Shown here piece by piece: positions 1 to 12,637 of a stretch of 64,000 nt of DNA. A program made the position numbers and the translations under genes. The DNA comes from Arcuatula senhousia (lineage: Eukaryota > Mollusca > Bivalvia > Mytilida > Mytilidae): assembly GCA_963971305.1 (NCBI GenBank), contig OZ020306.1, positions 1,976,842-2,040,841 of the forward strand. The letters are read 5' to 3'. Numbering within the stretch: position 1 is the stretch's first letter; every line of letters starts with the position of its first letter. The notes under the pieces are model-generated. The model saw only the letters and a list, made by a program, of their open reading frames with translations, had not been told where the DNA came from and ran no database searches.

Positions 1-1254
1 TTATTTGCCTTTTTTTCAACCGTGCTAATCATATTCTAGTTTTTACCATTGTTTCGAACTTTTTTCTATGTTGAGTCTACATATATATATGTATACGCAT
101 CGGACACAGTTGAAATTTATTGGCTGTAACTTTTCGTTAAAATACACTTTGCTTTAGATAGAAATTTTAGACTTGTATTATTTTTTAAAATGAACATCAA
201 GTTTTGTTGCTTCATGTCGAAGTATTACATCTGTCCAACCCTTAATGAACAACCGAGGCATTAGAAACGTTAAATATGAACGAAATCAGCACGAAGAAAC
301 GGACAACACTAAATGCAAAAATGCAGAAACAACTGAAAAGCACGCAACAACGCAAACTCAAAATGTTAAGATAGTGAACTCATGCAGGTGTCAATTCAGC
401 GTGTCAAATCCGGCTAAGGCCGTATGACAAACCAATATCTGCACTCATCTGAGAGACAAAAACTGTATATTTGCATGTGTACGAGTGCATGTCTTCAATA
501 ACATTCCTTCAATGAACACAACAACCGAAGAGCAACAAAACTCTGTGTTTAAAAAATTTTGTTAGACAATGGCAATGACAAAGAAACAGGAAATAACCAT
601 CAAAAGAAAAGTCGTAATGGCCATGGCATGACATTAAAATGAACACTGAACTGCTTTTTGTTTTGCTGTTGTACTTTTTAGAAGTCTTTTTATTATATAT
701 GTTACATGGTGTTTTGTTTTGTTTGCTTGAATATTGCAGTTATTTTTTTCTTCAGTTTTAAAGTTTATGTTGCGTCCAATATCCAAATTACAAAACGTAA
801 CTAATTTTGATCTGGTGAATTATCAGAGATTTTATTTTGTCCAACAAGAGAGAACTGAGTTAGGTAGCCTGGGACATCAAAATTTAAAAACGTCAAAAGA
901 ACCGAGGAAAAAATACATCAAATCAATTGTATTACAGACATTTTCAAAAGTCATATATGGAATCCTAACTTGAACAAGCATACCTTATTATTTGTTTTTT
1001 TGTCAAGAAGAGGGTCAGTTTATTTTCAATCCAGGGCAAATTGCAAAACAGAGAGCAGCAGCCGCTGGTCACATTGAAGGCTGCTGGCTGTTTTCCATTG
1101 TGGATTTTTTAAATTGACGTTCATATTGTAGGTTGATTTGCATACACTTATTCTACATCTCATTTTCTTCTTCTATACCTTTTTGAAATTTAAAATGATC
1201 TACAAGAAATCATTGACCTCATACAAAAAGTAAAACGCAGTCGAAAAGTATGAC
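1..1254. other. 3' flank of the Snail gene, no gene seen
   Basis: This is AT-rich sequence with only short open frames, none of which shows a recognisable domain. Around 1125-1165 there is a short stretch (core ACACTTATTC) that recurs at 40021-40081 and, inverted, at 49375-49437, so it is an interspersed repeat fragment. Nothing else is identifiable. Confidence 0.6.
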
Positions 1255-1273
1255 ATTGTATGCATTTAAATAA

Positions 1274-1279
1274 TTTATT
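1274..1279 (-). terminator. Polyadenylation signal of the Snail gene
   Basis: The plus strand reads TTTATT, which is AATAAA on the minus strand. It lies about 52 bases past the stop codon of the zinc-finger gene, a plausible distance for a short 3' UTR. Other AT-rich hexamers nearby could also serve, so the exact cleavage site is not fixed. Confidence 0.5.
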
Positions 1280-1330
1280 TTTGGCACTCATCAAAATATA
1301 TAAATAATATATAAAAAATTAAATATGACT

Positions 1331-2449
1331 TTAAGTACTATAACAATGGTTCTCTTTGTGTTTGACTAGCAGGGACATTCTCGAAAATGTTTTGTTACAA
1401 TGTTTGCAGCCATACTTTTTAACTTCAGAATGTGTTTGGAGATGTGCCCTCAGATTTGATCGGTCAGCGAATGCCCGGCTGCAGTGTTCGCACCTGAACG
1501 GCTTCTCTCCCGTGTGCGTCCTAACGTGACCTTGAAGTAACCAAGGTCGTGAAAAGGCCTTCCCACAGATTTTACACTTGCACGGTAAAGTGTGTGTCCT
1601 AATGTGCATCTTGAGGGCCCCCAGTGATCCGTAACTCTTGCCACAAAATTTACAACTAAATTCTTTCTTCACTTGATTAACACAATGAAATTGTTTGTGT
1701 TTAGATAGTCCGCCGTATGTCGAGTAGCTCTTTTTACACGAGTCACATTGGTACCGTGGTGGCGTGTGGGTAACATGGTGATCTGTTCCCTCGGAAACCA
1801 GGATACATGCGGGATTGAACGAACTTCCGGCGGTCACTTTCTTTTCTGTCCAAGGTATCCCGGAAAGGTTGCCGTCATACGGTGTAGGATATCCATAACT
1901 CTGCGGAAAAACTTGTCCTGTGTGAAGTTTGGTCATGAGTTGGTGAGCGACAGGAAGGGTCGGACATTGCACAGGGTATTGCTGTCCAAAGAAACTGGTC
2001 GAGTTTACCGGAAAACAAATGTTTTGTGCCGCATACATATGTGTGGCATATGTATTGAACAAAGAAAAGTCTCTTTGTGAATGTCCAGCGATGCCGTTTT
2101 GGCACATGTAGCTTTGTATACATGTATTAGGTTTAGAAAATGGTTTAAAGGCACTGCCGTCATCCAGTGGTACATTCTCTTCTTTTCGCTTAGAGGATAC
2201 AGTGTTCGTTTTAGAATATTTCCTTGTATGCTCCTTTAGTTCGTCTTGGTTTTCTTTTGGCTTTGTTATCTCCTTGATCGACTGGACAGGTGACACACTT
2301 GTTTGAGATGTGGACACCGCCGGCTCAGTAGAATTGCTGTTAGAACTGTTGTTGCTAAGGAAGTCTAGAATCTGTCCTATTGGGTCCCGTTTTCTCCGCT
2401 CGGCTCGGGAACTGGCATCTTCCGTAAGGGTTCCTATATTCTCTGTCAT
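1331..2449 (-). CDS. Snail-family five-C2H2-zinc-finger transcription factor (last exon)
   Basis: This 372-residue open frame ends in five tandem zinc fingers at about residues 233-255, 264-286, 290-312, 318-340 and 346-369. Snail hallmarks are visible: a first finger ending HKQFHC, the linker [35 protein letters not shown] in finger 4, and TFSRMSLL in finger 5. Family members bind E2-box DNA (CAGGTG) in the nucleus and usually repress transcription in mesoderm formation, epithelial-mesenchymal transition and neural development. Residues 1-232 are Ser/Thr/Asn-rich, with a basic patch RAERRKR near residue 15. The family's N-terminal SNAG repression motif is absent from this frame. A splice acceptor (TTATTTACAG) lies 11 bases before the first ATG and the frame stays open across it (Lys-Pro-Ala-Met), so the ATG may be internal and SNAG may sit on an unrecognised upstream exon. 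The finger region could fit Snail, Slug or Scratch types; Snail/Slug fits best. Confidence 0.93.
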   Translation of the reverse strand: MTENIGTLTEDASSRAERRKRDPIGQILDFLSNNSSNSNSTEPAVSTSQTSVSPVQSIKEITKPKENQDELKEHTRKYSKTNTVSSKRKEENVPLDDGSAFKPFSKPNTCIQSYMCQNGIAGHSQRDFSLFNTYATHMYAAQNICFPVNSTSFFGQQYPVQCPTLPVAHQLMTKLHTGQVFPQSYGYPTPYDGNLSGIPWTEKKVTAGSSFNPACILVSEGTDHHVTHTPPRYQCDSCKKSYSTYGGLSKHKQFHCVNQVKKEFSCKFCGKSYGSLGALKMHIRTHTLPCKCKICGKAFSRPWLLQGHVRTHTGEKPFRCEHCSRAFADRSNLRAHLQTHSEVKKYGCKHCNKTFSRMSLLVKHKENHCYST

Positions 2450-2457
2450 TGCTGGTT

Positions 2458-2470
2458 TAACTGTAAATAA
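2458..2470 (-). other. Splice acceptor of the Snail coding exon
   Basis: On the minus strand a pyrimidine-rich TTATTTACAG ends at 2461, placing the exon start at 2460. Many animal Snail genes have a short first exon carrying the SNAG motif followed by an exon starting near a Lys-Pro, and this exon also opens with Lys-Pro after the split codon. A donor-like CAG|GTAAAT lies near 3933-3938 on the same strand and could be its partner. Confidence 0.6.
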
Positions 2471-4060
2471 TTAAAATAAAAAAGATACAATTTTGATTTT
2501 AAAAGATCTCTAGTTTTGGATATTGGATATTTAAACAATTTTTCATATATTGTTTGACGCGTTTCCATTTAGTTCACGCAAATATCTTCACAAATCTTTT
2601 ATAGAGCAAAATGAAGTTGTGTGCTGAATGAACGTATTGTTTTGATAAAAAAAGGTTTTCTTTCTTAAAGTTTTGTGAGTGCACTTTATATAGGTTTATG
2701 TAAAGAAGGTTTACATCAAACTGAAGAGCTGTATCAAACGTAAATCAGATGAAATAGGACTAAGGAACTATGGAATAAAATGCATGATACAAAATCTAAA
2801 CGCATATATTGAAAACGTTTAAAATCCGTCTATCTATTTGTCTTTTCAGCTTTGGCTAGAGTACTTCACGATAGGTTTCAATATTTGTTATGCCATGATA
2901 TCTAATTGTCGCTGTTGTTTTGTGTGTGTTTTTTGTGTAGTTTGGTTTTTATTTTTATTTATTTATTTTTTTTTTTTTTTGGAACAGTTTTTTTTTCATA
3001 CCAAGATGAAGCATATATAAAATTTGTAATTTATGTAAACTGACCCTTACAAAGCTAAAAATATGTATATTTTTCAAATGTAATCTTTTTATTCAAAATA
3101 TTAGATAAGCTATTTAGTGTATTGTCCCCCCCTCCTCCCAAGAAAAAGTATCATATATTTTTTATTATTTCTGTTAAGATTCCATTTTTGTTGTATGTTT
3201 GCGCAACTTAAAAAAAAAATAATTCAACTGTGTAAAAAAAAGAAAATATTCATTAGGTTTGGGGTTACACCTTGCATAAAAGAAACAATGTTTGTACAAT
3301 TTCTTCACATAACAATAATTTTCCTATTTTCCCTTTTAATTAAAAAAATTCAAAGAAATACATTAAAAATTGATTAAGTGCTGCATGCTTCTATATATAA
3401 TACAACTATGCATGTATAAGTTGAAATGCGTTGATGGCTAGTTTTGGGACAGAATTTCAAAAAGAAATTACCTTTTATCATTAAGAGAAAAAAAACTATT
3501 ATCATTACAGCTTTACCTGCCTCAATTTATGTAAATTTTATAGCATTTGCCGAAAAATTCAATATACTAGATTGCATTTGTTAAATAATAAAAATAATTA
3601 AGTTGGAGAAAGGAAAACGTATTTAATGAAACAGTCAAAAATATCTTCGCAAAAATGAAAGTCGTTTTTTTAAAGCAATAGCACGTTTTTATATAAAGTA
3701 AATGTTACTTTGTAAAATTAACATCGTCCTGATAATTTCATTTATTCTTAAAAATATATTATTATTTTTTTATAGTTTTCCCGCGGAAGCGTTTTTTTTT
3801 TTTTCGACATTTCCACTTAGTTGTATAATTATCAGTTTAAGTACTACATCTTGAATGCTTTCATTTTTCAATAAGCTGGTGCATTTTAAAGACTTTAATA
3901 CATTTAATAAATAATGAAATAAATAAATTGTATTTACCTGAGCTAATTGGATTTTTAAACCATCCAAAATATGTCAAAGAAATGAAATCTTTTTTCCTTA
4001 TCTTCAATTAAAACGTTTTACTAATTTGTGAAATAAAAGTGACAGTACCGAAATATTTTG
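2471..4060. other. Probable intron or 5' region of the Snail gene; nothing coding seen
   Basis: This stretch is very AT-rich, with poly-T and poly-A runs (for example 2960-2980 and 3790-3805). I looked on the minus strand for a short exon encoding a SNAG start (Met-Pro-Arg-Ser-Phe-Leu-Val) and did not find one by eye. Confidence 0.45.
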
Positions 4061-4071
4061 GGGGTATATAA

Positions 4072-4260
4072 AGTAATAACTCGGCGGGATCTCAAGTGGA
4101 GTCTGGAGAGTTTAGAGAATATCGCCATCAGCCAATCAGAAGCCGTGGTTTACCAGGCGGTGATTTGTAGGTAATCAATTTCACGGTTAGGTCGCCTCCT
4201 ACTGGATAAGTAATGTAAAGAAAACGAAGTGTGGAACTATCCTTCCCTCTGGGTCGCTTG
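4072..4260 (-). promoter_or_regulatory. Candidate promoter of the Snail gene
   Basis: A GC-richer island stands out from the AT-rich surroundings. It contains a CCAAT box (AGCCAATCAG near 4132-4141, active in either orientation), a TATA-like TATATAAAG near 4074, and CAGGCGG/GTAGGTAA blocks. It lies 1.6-1.8 kb upstream of the Snail exon, as expected for a gene with a short first exon. Assignment to this gene and strand is inference. Confidence 0.35.
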
Positions 4261-7200
4261 TCATTTCATTTAATTTCTTCTCAAAATACACGGGTGTCGG
4301 TGCCATGCATGACACATATTTGCAAGAAAAATGATTTTATCACCTGTTTTTAAAAAAATAGATTTATCCGAAATTCATTCAAAAATAAAATAATTTAATT
4401 GATTAGTTTCCAGTAACACTTTTTAGCGTTATTTCTTTTATTAAAGAATTGAATTTAAAAATCCATAAGAATTGTCATTCCATAAGTTTGGAAATTATAC
4501 ATAAAAATAAACATGCATCTCTGATCTGAAATAATTTATAAGTTTTTTTATCGCAGGACAGAGCACTACTAGTCCATCTGTGAACCAAGTTCGCTAATTT
4601 TGTTATTACGAACCCCTTTTTTTCTTTTTGAGGAAAAAATGTTTTCACACCAGAGAACCTTAGTTCACTGAGATTTCGCATCACTGTTTGTCCTGAGTAT
4701 ATAAACAACAATAGAATACAGAAAAATAGATACAGCAGAAGGAATGTCATTATACTATATAATAATTCAGACCTTAATTTCATGGTTCTAAATATAAATT
4801 TAATCTTTAACATTGTTTGGGCTTAATAATTGAATATATTTATACATAGATGGTTTTTTCAATAATATGGCTTAATGAGACATTTTCTAAAAGCTTGAAA
4901 AACTGGACATATGAGAATAAAATGCATCTCGCCCTCTATGTCATTCTTACGAAAAATGCAAAATCTATTACAAATACCAAAACGTGGTTATAAACGGTTA
5001 ATTTGGATATGCTATATATCGATCCTCTCATCAGTAGCATTTGAATCAAAACATTGGAAGGTCAAATTCAGATACAGTTATGTTAATATGTATTTTTTTC
5101 CTTCAAATTGATGTCATTTTTAAATCAATTAATTCATTAAATCATTCTAGTTCATTAAAAGTTTTTGATAAAATTTCAATTTTCCAAACAATTTTTCACT
5201 TCTGGTGTATTATTTTTCGACAAGTTTATATTTAACCATTTTTTTATAACACAATTCTCCAGCACCTGTCTGGGTTCTACTTGTATATATATTTTACCAT
5301 TTTATGTTACCAAGGTTGTTCCCAAACTTTGAACGTGCAAACACTTGTTACAATTCACCCATTCGATGCTTGAAACTTTTTAGATTAATTTTCTTTGAAT
5401 TCGAACCACGTTGTCATTTTCAACTTTCAATAGGAATAAAATCAGATAAGAATATGATTTTATTTTAGAGGAAGTGGCCACTTTGTGAAATATAATTAAA
5501 GTTTTTCAGATCCTCAGCATCACCGTGAGCTCTAAGGTTTTGCTATGATATTTCTCACGGTCCCGGTATAGGAAACAAACATCGTTAACCACATTTTTTA
5601 ATTTTCAATGCATTAAAAACAAATTTTAAAATAAAGTTTTTAAGAAGGAGTTCATGGCTTATTTTTTCTTTGTGTTAGTAAGGTTTCTAAATATTGGTCA
5701 AATTAGAGACACTTGAGAGTTTTTGTAGAATATCGGGTATTGGCAATATTTGTGCTTTATTTTCTTATTTCTGCTATTACCTTTGTGTCATGGTATATAC
5801 ATAATTTATATAAAGATTAATTTTAAGCCTTTTCTTTTCCGGAGTTATTACAAAAGCAGAAAAAAAATCTGAAAATATCTACATCGGGTTACACGAAAAT
5901 TAGTACCAAATTACTCCGAATATGAATCAATGTCAGAAAAATTTCAAGTAGTCCTAATCCAGTATAAATCAAAAGTTGGAAGGAAAATATTGAGATATGG
6001 CAACACTTTCTTCTACAACTTACTATTTACTTGTTAAACTGTTTAATATACACAAGAGCTCTGAATTTAACACTTGTTTTTCCTAAAAACACCAATAATA
6101 AAAATACAGCCATTCAGAAACTATCGACAAAGTTTACTTAAAGCCCGTAAGGTTATTCCACTAAAAGCGAAACCAAACAGACTTTAAACCCCTCCACAAG
6201 TGTGTCCAGTAATCCTCGATTTGGACACTTGTGCTTTAATCCTTCAGATTTAGAAACGGTGTTTGATCTTTTGTTCCAAGTACAAATTATTGTTTTAATT
6301 AAAGGTACGATATATTTTGCATTTGAATGGTTAAAATCAACAATCTTTTTTATAAGTGGAAAATATTTCGTTTTGAAGATAAATTGAAAGTATTTTAACC
6401 GTTAAAGAACATGCTTAATTATTAGATGGACAGACAAATATTGGTGAATTATAAACTAGCTAGTTCTCAGCTGAACTAACGATTCCAACCTTTGTCGGCA
6501 ACTAAATCCCATATTTACAAATTTTTTGCCCGAATATTTCACATTTTTGTAGTTAAAATTTTTATGTGCTTTTGCAAAATAAAAAAACAAATCGTGTCAT
6601 AAGAAATTTTGTTCAACTATTCAAAATTTAATGGCAATGGTAGATTTATTAAGACCAAAATTTAACTTTCTTTCATAATACATGTATAAAAACTGAAAGC
6701 TAGATATTTGCGACGAAGAAATAATGAAGTTATAAAATTTTGAATGCTTTAAGTATGATGAATAAGATTTATTAAGGAACACGCAATTACAAAGAGAACA
6801 GTAAAGAATACATGTTTAAAGAATCTGAATTTTACATAGATTTTTTCTTCTTTCACACTGGCCGTGATGCAAGATTCTAAGACAATGGAACCTCTTGATC
6901 TTGCTGTTTTTGAAACTCTATTCTGTTTTTACTTTGCCGAATATTTAAATATTTACTCTGGGTTCCACGCGTCTGTGATAACGAGCCAATCGTTCCGATA
7001 ATCGTCGTCCATCGTCCTCCCAGCGGGATACCTCATCAAAGTTGACGACCGCTGTCTATCAGCAACACATCCCAAACATTCGTGGAATATCTCTCATCGT
7101 GGTCATTGTTTATACATATTAATTATGTTTATGATAATTACTGTATAATGTTGATTCATTGTTACGGAGATAATAGGACCAGGTACCACTAAACATGCCC

Positions 7201-8660
7201 CAGGACCTGCATCTTCATGTTTTTATCTGTAAAAATCACCCCAGCTTCTTGGTGTGCATCTCCTACAGGGTGATTAAACACTTTCAGGGCTATCATTGCA
7301 CCAGATATCGGTAATGTAAATGCAATTACTAGTATTTAAAACTTTTTTCGTAAAAGGGGGGGTGCGGTTGTGTTTCATCTTAATTGGGTATAAAATTATT
7401 AAAATACATTTTTTAATATTTCTATTCATGCATAGGGCCTTATACATGTTATAGTTTTTTAAACTTTTAAACCATTGAAATATATTAACAATTTCCAAAA
7501 TAAACATTTGTAATGGTTTATTTTCATGCAAAAGGTAGAAGTGTAATATTTTTTTTCAAGAACATCCATAATTCAAAAAATAAAAAGAAGCATGAATCTC
7601 AATTATTATTGTTTCTTATCATCTTTCTTATATAACCACTCTTGAAATAAAATTTTAGCAAAACAAGCGATTATTTTTTTTTTCTTTTATGAGAATGTCT
7701 ATCCACAAAAGTCAGAGATCCCATCATTGTGTGTGTGTAAATGGGCCAGTGAACAAAAATGATGAGAGATGCAGAACCCTAAATAAATGAAATGTGTCAT
7801 GAAGAAAAAACAACCCACATTTTAATTTCATCAACATTTTATTATAATAAATTATATAAAAATAATTTTTGATTAACAAATTCAACAAAACAATAAATTA
7901 ATTAGTTCACACAATCGCCAACAATCAATTCATATAACTGAATCATAATAAATTAAAATTATAAATTAAAAATATATAATATTTGGTCAATATGTAAAAA
8001 GATATCATCACCCACTCACATCACAAAATAACAAATTATATATAAAAAGTGGCACAAAAATCTGCACATTTTCACATAACATCGAATTTTTATGAAACTC
8101 ATTTTTCTTTAATAGATTCTAATTTCCCACAAATTGCTGGGATTTCTATAAATTCTGTCAAGTGCTACATTAGTGATCATCCAAATGAAAAAAGAACTTG
8201 TTTTCACATACTCCTGATTATTTGAATAGTGAACAACTGACACAGTTTCTTAACCTTGGCAAAATAAATTCTAATTTTAAAAAAACTTGCCGAGGCATCA
8301 TTTTCATTCATGTTTTTTTTTATATATCAATTGAATATTTCATAAAACAGAAAGAATATCAGAATTTTTGGGGGAAAAGCAGCAAAAAATGTTCACACAT
8401 ACACGACAGGAGAAATCTATTTTAAAACTGTCAAAGCTGTTTGTATCATCATAAGATACAAAGAATTTATTTCATGTTTTTGTGTTTTGTGTGTGTTTTA
8501 TTCTTCTAAGCTCTTAAAAATGAAACATTGATTTAGAGAATTATTGCATTTGTTGTCTCTACCCTGTAAAATAAATAATACCTCTCTTTTAATTTTTTTC
8601 TTCTTTACCAGTATGTAATAAGATTTAATATATTTTTTTTATATTCTGCTTATCAAAACT
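4261..8660. other. Intergenic AT-rich DNA, no gene seen
   Basis: Only short open frames without recognisable domains occur on either strand. A GC-richer patch at about 6940-7090 has no readable gene. No repeat structure beyond poly-A/T and a short GTGTGTGTG run (about 7730) was noticed. Confidence 0.5.
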
Positions 8661-9384
8661 TGAGGCTCCCAGGACTATAAATTGCTCATCTGACTTCTAG
8701 ATCTTTCCTATTATGGTGCATAACAATAAACAATCAGGGTTAGTGAAGAAAACACTCTTAATTAATATCAAATAAATATATAAATCAGTAAAAAAATGAA
8801 ACAATAAAGCTATGCTATTAAACTTTTTCTATACTGCTTATGGAGTAAAAACTCTGAAAAAAGTAAATTTTCACGACAAAGCAGGAATGACTCAAATAAG
8901 GAGTCATCATCCATTTTTTAGCAAAAATTACCAACTTGGTTGGTTAGCTGGCATAAACTTCTCAAATTTGGTTAAACTCAAAATTGGTTAGAGGACACCC
9001 GTTAGAGGACACCCTAAAAACAAAATGTTCAAATATTAAAATCATTAGTGATTTTAGAGGGAGATCTTTGAATAACTGTTAATGGAAGTACGGGAGACAG
9101 ATGCCTGTCACATGATGACATTAGCTCTCATGACCCTTTTGGTCAGGTAGGGTTAAATAAAGTCATGTTTGAGGCTGAAAACTACACTTTGAGACAATAC
9201 TCCTTTAGTACTCTGATACAATCTGTTAAATGCAGCACATTCAACTTTCACTAACTAAAGATGAAAAAATAAAGATGATATGAGATCCCCTTATATGTCT
9301 TTTATACAACCCATCAACACAATCCTACATTGTATACCTTTATAGATAATTTATTATGATTGGAACCTAGTAATCATTTGACAA

Positions 9385-10575
9385 AACAAGAGGCTCCCAG
9401 GAGCCTGAATCGCTCACCTGGTCTTGATGTCAACCCTATGAAGACTTTTGTAGAGCTAAATGAGCTGAATGTTTAAGCAAGCAAAAGCTTTTCTCTATCT
9501 GCAATAGTTTTCATTCTATAGACCAAAAACACTATTTTTCACCTTTAAGGGGCTGTTACCCCTATAAAGGGTCATCAGACAACTTAAACCCTATGGAGAC
9601 TTTTGTAGAGCTAAATGAGCTGAACATTTAAGCAAGCAACAGCTTTTCTTTATCTATAATAGTTTTCATTCTATAGGCCAAAAACATGCAAAAACGCTAT
9701 TTTTCACCTTTAAGGGGCTTTAACCCCTATAAGGGATTATCTGACAACTTTGACCTTATGGAGACTTTTGTAGAGCTAAATGAGCTGAACATTTAAGCAA
9801 GCAACAGCTTTTCTCTATCTGCAATAGTTTTCATTCTATAGGCCAAAAACATGCAAAAACGCTATTTTTCGCCTTTAAGGGGCTTAAACCCCTATAAGGG
9901 GTCATCTGACAACTTCGACCCCATAGAGACTTTTGTAGAGCTAAATGGGCTGAACATTTTAGCAAGCAACAGCTTTTCTCTATCTGCAATAGTTTTCATT
10001 CTACAGGCCAAAAACACTATTTTTCACCTTTAAGGGGCTGTAACCCCTATAAGGGGTCATCTGACAACTTCGACCCTATGGAGACTTTTGTAGAGCTAAA
10101 TAAGCTGAACATTTATGCAAGCAACAGCTTATCTCTATCTACAATTGTTTTCATTCTATAGGCCAAAAACATGCAAAAACGCTATTTTTCACCTTTAAGG
10201 GGCCGTAACCCCTATAAGGGGTCATCTGACAACTTCGACTCAATGGAGACTTTTGTAGAGCTTTTGATGCTGAAGCAGTAGGGTGGCATCAGATTTCATC
10301 TATCTCTTATACTTTTTGATTTACAAGCCAAAAACAGTAGTCTGACCCCCCAGGTCTATTTTTAGTAACGGCAGCCATGTTGTTTGGACGGCGGTCACCA
10401 TTTGTGCAATCTTGGTAGAGGACATCCCATAGATGAAGTGTGCAAAGTTTCAAAGCAATCCCTTCAGTTGTTTCGGAGAAGAAGATTATCAAAGAAAAGT
10501 TAACGACGACGACGACGACGACGGACGCCAAGTGATGGCAATAGCTCACATGGACCTTCGGTCCAGGTGAGCTAA
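9385..10575. repeat. Interspersed repeat with six internal tandem units of 155/165 bp
   Basis: The element opens with GGCTCCCAGGAGCC and a TCACCTGG block and closes with CTTCGGTCCAGGTGAGCTA, so its ends are partly inverted. Inside, a unit anchored on GAGACTTTTGTAGAGC recurs at about 9441, 9596, 9761, 9926, 10081 and 10246. The spacing is 155, 165, 165, 155 and 165 bp; the 10-bp difference reflects presence or absence of ATGCAAAAACG before CTATTTTT. A (CGA)n run sits at 10503-10523. Shorter remnants of the same family lie at about 8663-8700 and 22500-22715. The short open frames inside are by-products of the repeat. Confidence 0.8.
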
Positions 10576-10912
10576 TTAAAGGAGATTATCAAAAATTTTG
10601 TAAAAGAAAAAAGGCTGAAAAAACTGACAGTCTTTCTTAATATATAACAGTATGTTGGAAAAAGGTTCATCTTGAGCCATTTCTATTACAGTATGATGTT
10701 TCCATCAATCCAATGATATAAGACAAGATGTTTATAACAAACCTTAACTAAATTAATTCCAATCCCAAATCAATATCATCTGTTTGTATCAATGTCATCT
10801 TGTTAACTAATAAAATATTGTTTACACTAAATTAATTCATGAAAACAACCTTCTAAAGGTAAAACAAAATAGTTGTATTTATAATATATATTTATGTATA
10901 TAAAAACATTTT

Positions 10913-11255
10913 TATAGAGAGCCGGTGGTGTAGTGGTTAACGCGTCGGGCTACTAACACCGTGGTTCGTGGTTCGATCCTCGTCAGGGGTGAAAATTTCA
11001 TGAACCAATTTTCCGACTCCCTCTTGACACAATTTGCAAGGATGGTCTCAAGAACCGATGCTAGTCCTTCGGAAGGGACGAAAAAAGGTTGTCCCGTGTA
11101 TGGGAGAGCAATACCCCCCAAAAAAAAAAACCTTTGTAGAGTTCGATAATAGTAGGCTCAATGGGGGCGGCTACAAAGGCCACACTCGCTGGAGAGGGAT
11201 TAATATAAGCATAAAGCTTGTTTCCAAATCCAGGGTAAATAAATATGTTTAAACT
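10913..11255 (+). mobile_element. tRNA-derived SINE with target-site duplication
   Basis: The head resembles a tRNA gene: an A-box-like TGGTGTAGTGGTTAACGCG near 10925 and a B-box GGTTCGATCC near 10970, spaced as in pol III internal promoters. A tRNA-unrelated body of about 270 bp follows. The element is bracketed by AAAAACATTTTT at 10902-10913 and again at 11256-11267, a direct duplication expected from LINE-mediated retroposition. The 60-80 residue open frames across it on both strands are not genes. Confidence 0.85.
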
Positions 11256-11267
11256 AAAAACATTTTT

Positions 11268-12391
11268 TACATTATTGATTAAATGGCTAGGGAGCATATT
11301 TCATCAATGACCAAAGATAAGCAGATAAAATTCTTCATAAGATATAACAATTTTTTTTTTTCAGAATTAAATGAATTATGAGCCAATCATATTGTTTATA
11401 TAGAATTTGAGCAAACAGATCAAACTTAATATTAATTAATAGAAAAAGACCTTAAAATTTAGTCATATAACTGGAAAAATTCAAATGTGTAGGACCCTGT
11501 ACTCATACATAAATTGGCATTCTTGAGTTGAAATGACCTGTGTGAGATGGTTCAACTGAGAAATCCTCCAACCAGACTTGTTTAGGGGGACGTTACAAAT
11601 AAAGTACATGTAGTTCAAAGGGCAACACGTTTTTGACATCATAATAAACATTCTCCAAAGAAACACTACGTTACAATAAAAAAATTTCCAGGGAAAAAGA
11701 AAATCACAATAAAACTAGCAATGCCAACATGTTGAGTCTCTAGGAGAATGCAACATGAATGAAAGAAATAGGTACTTACACACATTCTTGGAAAACCATA
11801 CATGATCTTTCACTCAAGACAGAATTTTTCCTTTTTTTTGGCTCATTCTGCTGCACTCACAAAAAGACCAAAAAATTCTATCATTTGTGAAAAATCAGCT
11901 GGTCTTTTCCAAGAACTTATGTCAGAACATATAATAAATCAAGAACAGTAAAAGTTAATGTATAACCATTTTCAAGTGAAAATCTGTCTTGTGGAAAGTC
12001 AAAAATTAATTAAAAATCTTTAAATATTTTTATGATTTTGAGACATCAAACTTGCAAACAAATAGTTAACATATATCCAGATTTTGTATTCCTCAAGTCT
12101 TTAGGTGGAAGTGTAAAATGATAAATTCATGTGTACTGTTGTTTACACATTTAAAAACAAGCTATAAACAATTAAATTGTTGCCACATGATCACTCTTAA
12201 ATGCAATGATCTTTACATCAAATGCAATGAACTTTACATCAAATGCAATGATCTTTATATCAAATGCAAATTTCAATGTTAATATCACAGAAAACAATAA
12301 TAAATAGCACACTAATGAGTATTATGAGGGGACTATCATGGCAATATGGAGTATTCAGGCAAGACTGTTGAGCATTACATCATGTCTATAT
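11268..12391 (-). other. 3' flank and probable 3' UTR of the CLC gene
   Basis: No further coding exon is visible downstream of the CLC stop codon. The sequence is AT-rich with short A-runs. I did not find a convincing AATAAA on the minus strand close to the stop, so the transcript end is undetermined. Confidence 0.4.
12199..12269. repeat. Short tandem repeat, about 21-24-bp unit
   Basis: The block TCAAATGCAATGATCTTTA recurs about four times with small changes (GATC versus GAAC, ACATC versus ATATC). It lies in the probable 3' UTR of the CLC gene. Confidence 0.75.
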
Positions 12392-12637
12392 TTAGACTGC
12401 CACATTTCTATCATTGACTTCGGTCATCTCTAACCGACCCGGCTGTGTGATCAACTTGGAGAGGTGCGACTCGATGCTGTGTCCCATCAAATCTTTCCTA
12501 GTGATGATACCTGTGACTTGATTGGAGGTATCCACAACAACCAGGTGACGAAGGCCCAGAGTACGAAATATAATGTAGGTCCTTTGTAGGGAGAATTTCT
12601 CAGGGACGGCTAATGGTGAGTCGTTCATGTACCTTGA
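12392..12637 (-). CDS. CLC exon 17 (CBS2 and C-terminus)
   Basis: A 246-base terminal exon entering in phase 0 after a poly-pyrimidine acceptor (TTTTTTTTTTCAG). It encodes [15 protein letters not shown], then [13 protein letters not shown] and GIITRKDL, the second CBS domain, and stops with TAA at 12392-12394. The C-terminal tail is about 25 residues longer than that of ClC-7. Confidence 0.95.
   Translation of the reverse strand, partial: SRYMNDSPLAVPEKFSLQRTYIIFRTLGLRHLVVVDTSNQVTGIITRKDLMGHSIESHLSKLITQPGRLEMTEVNDRNVAV

Noticed and set aside
1748..2123. Open frames of 110 (plus) and 82 (minus) codons over the Snail exon
   Set aside because: They are other-frame shadows of the zinc-finger coding sequence.
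3770..3967. Upstream ORF or first exon of the Snail gene ending in a donor-like CAG|GTAAAT
   Set aside because: The frame has no ATG start at its beginning (TTG) and encodes no SNAG motif; only the donor-like site is kept as a remark.
10920..11000. tRNA gene
   Set aside because: A and B boxes are present but the acceptor stem and cloverleaf do not close, and the element continues into a SINE body with target duplication.
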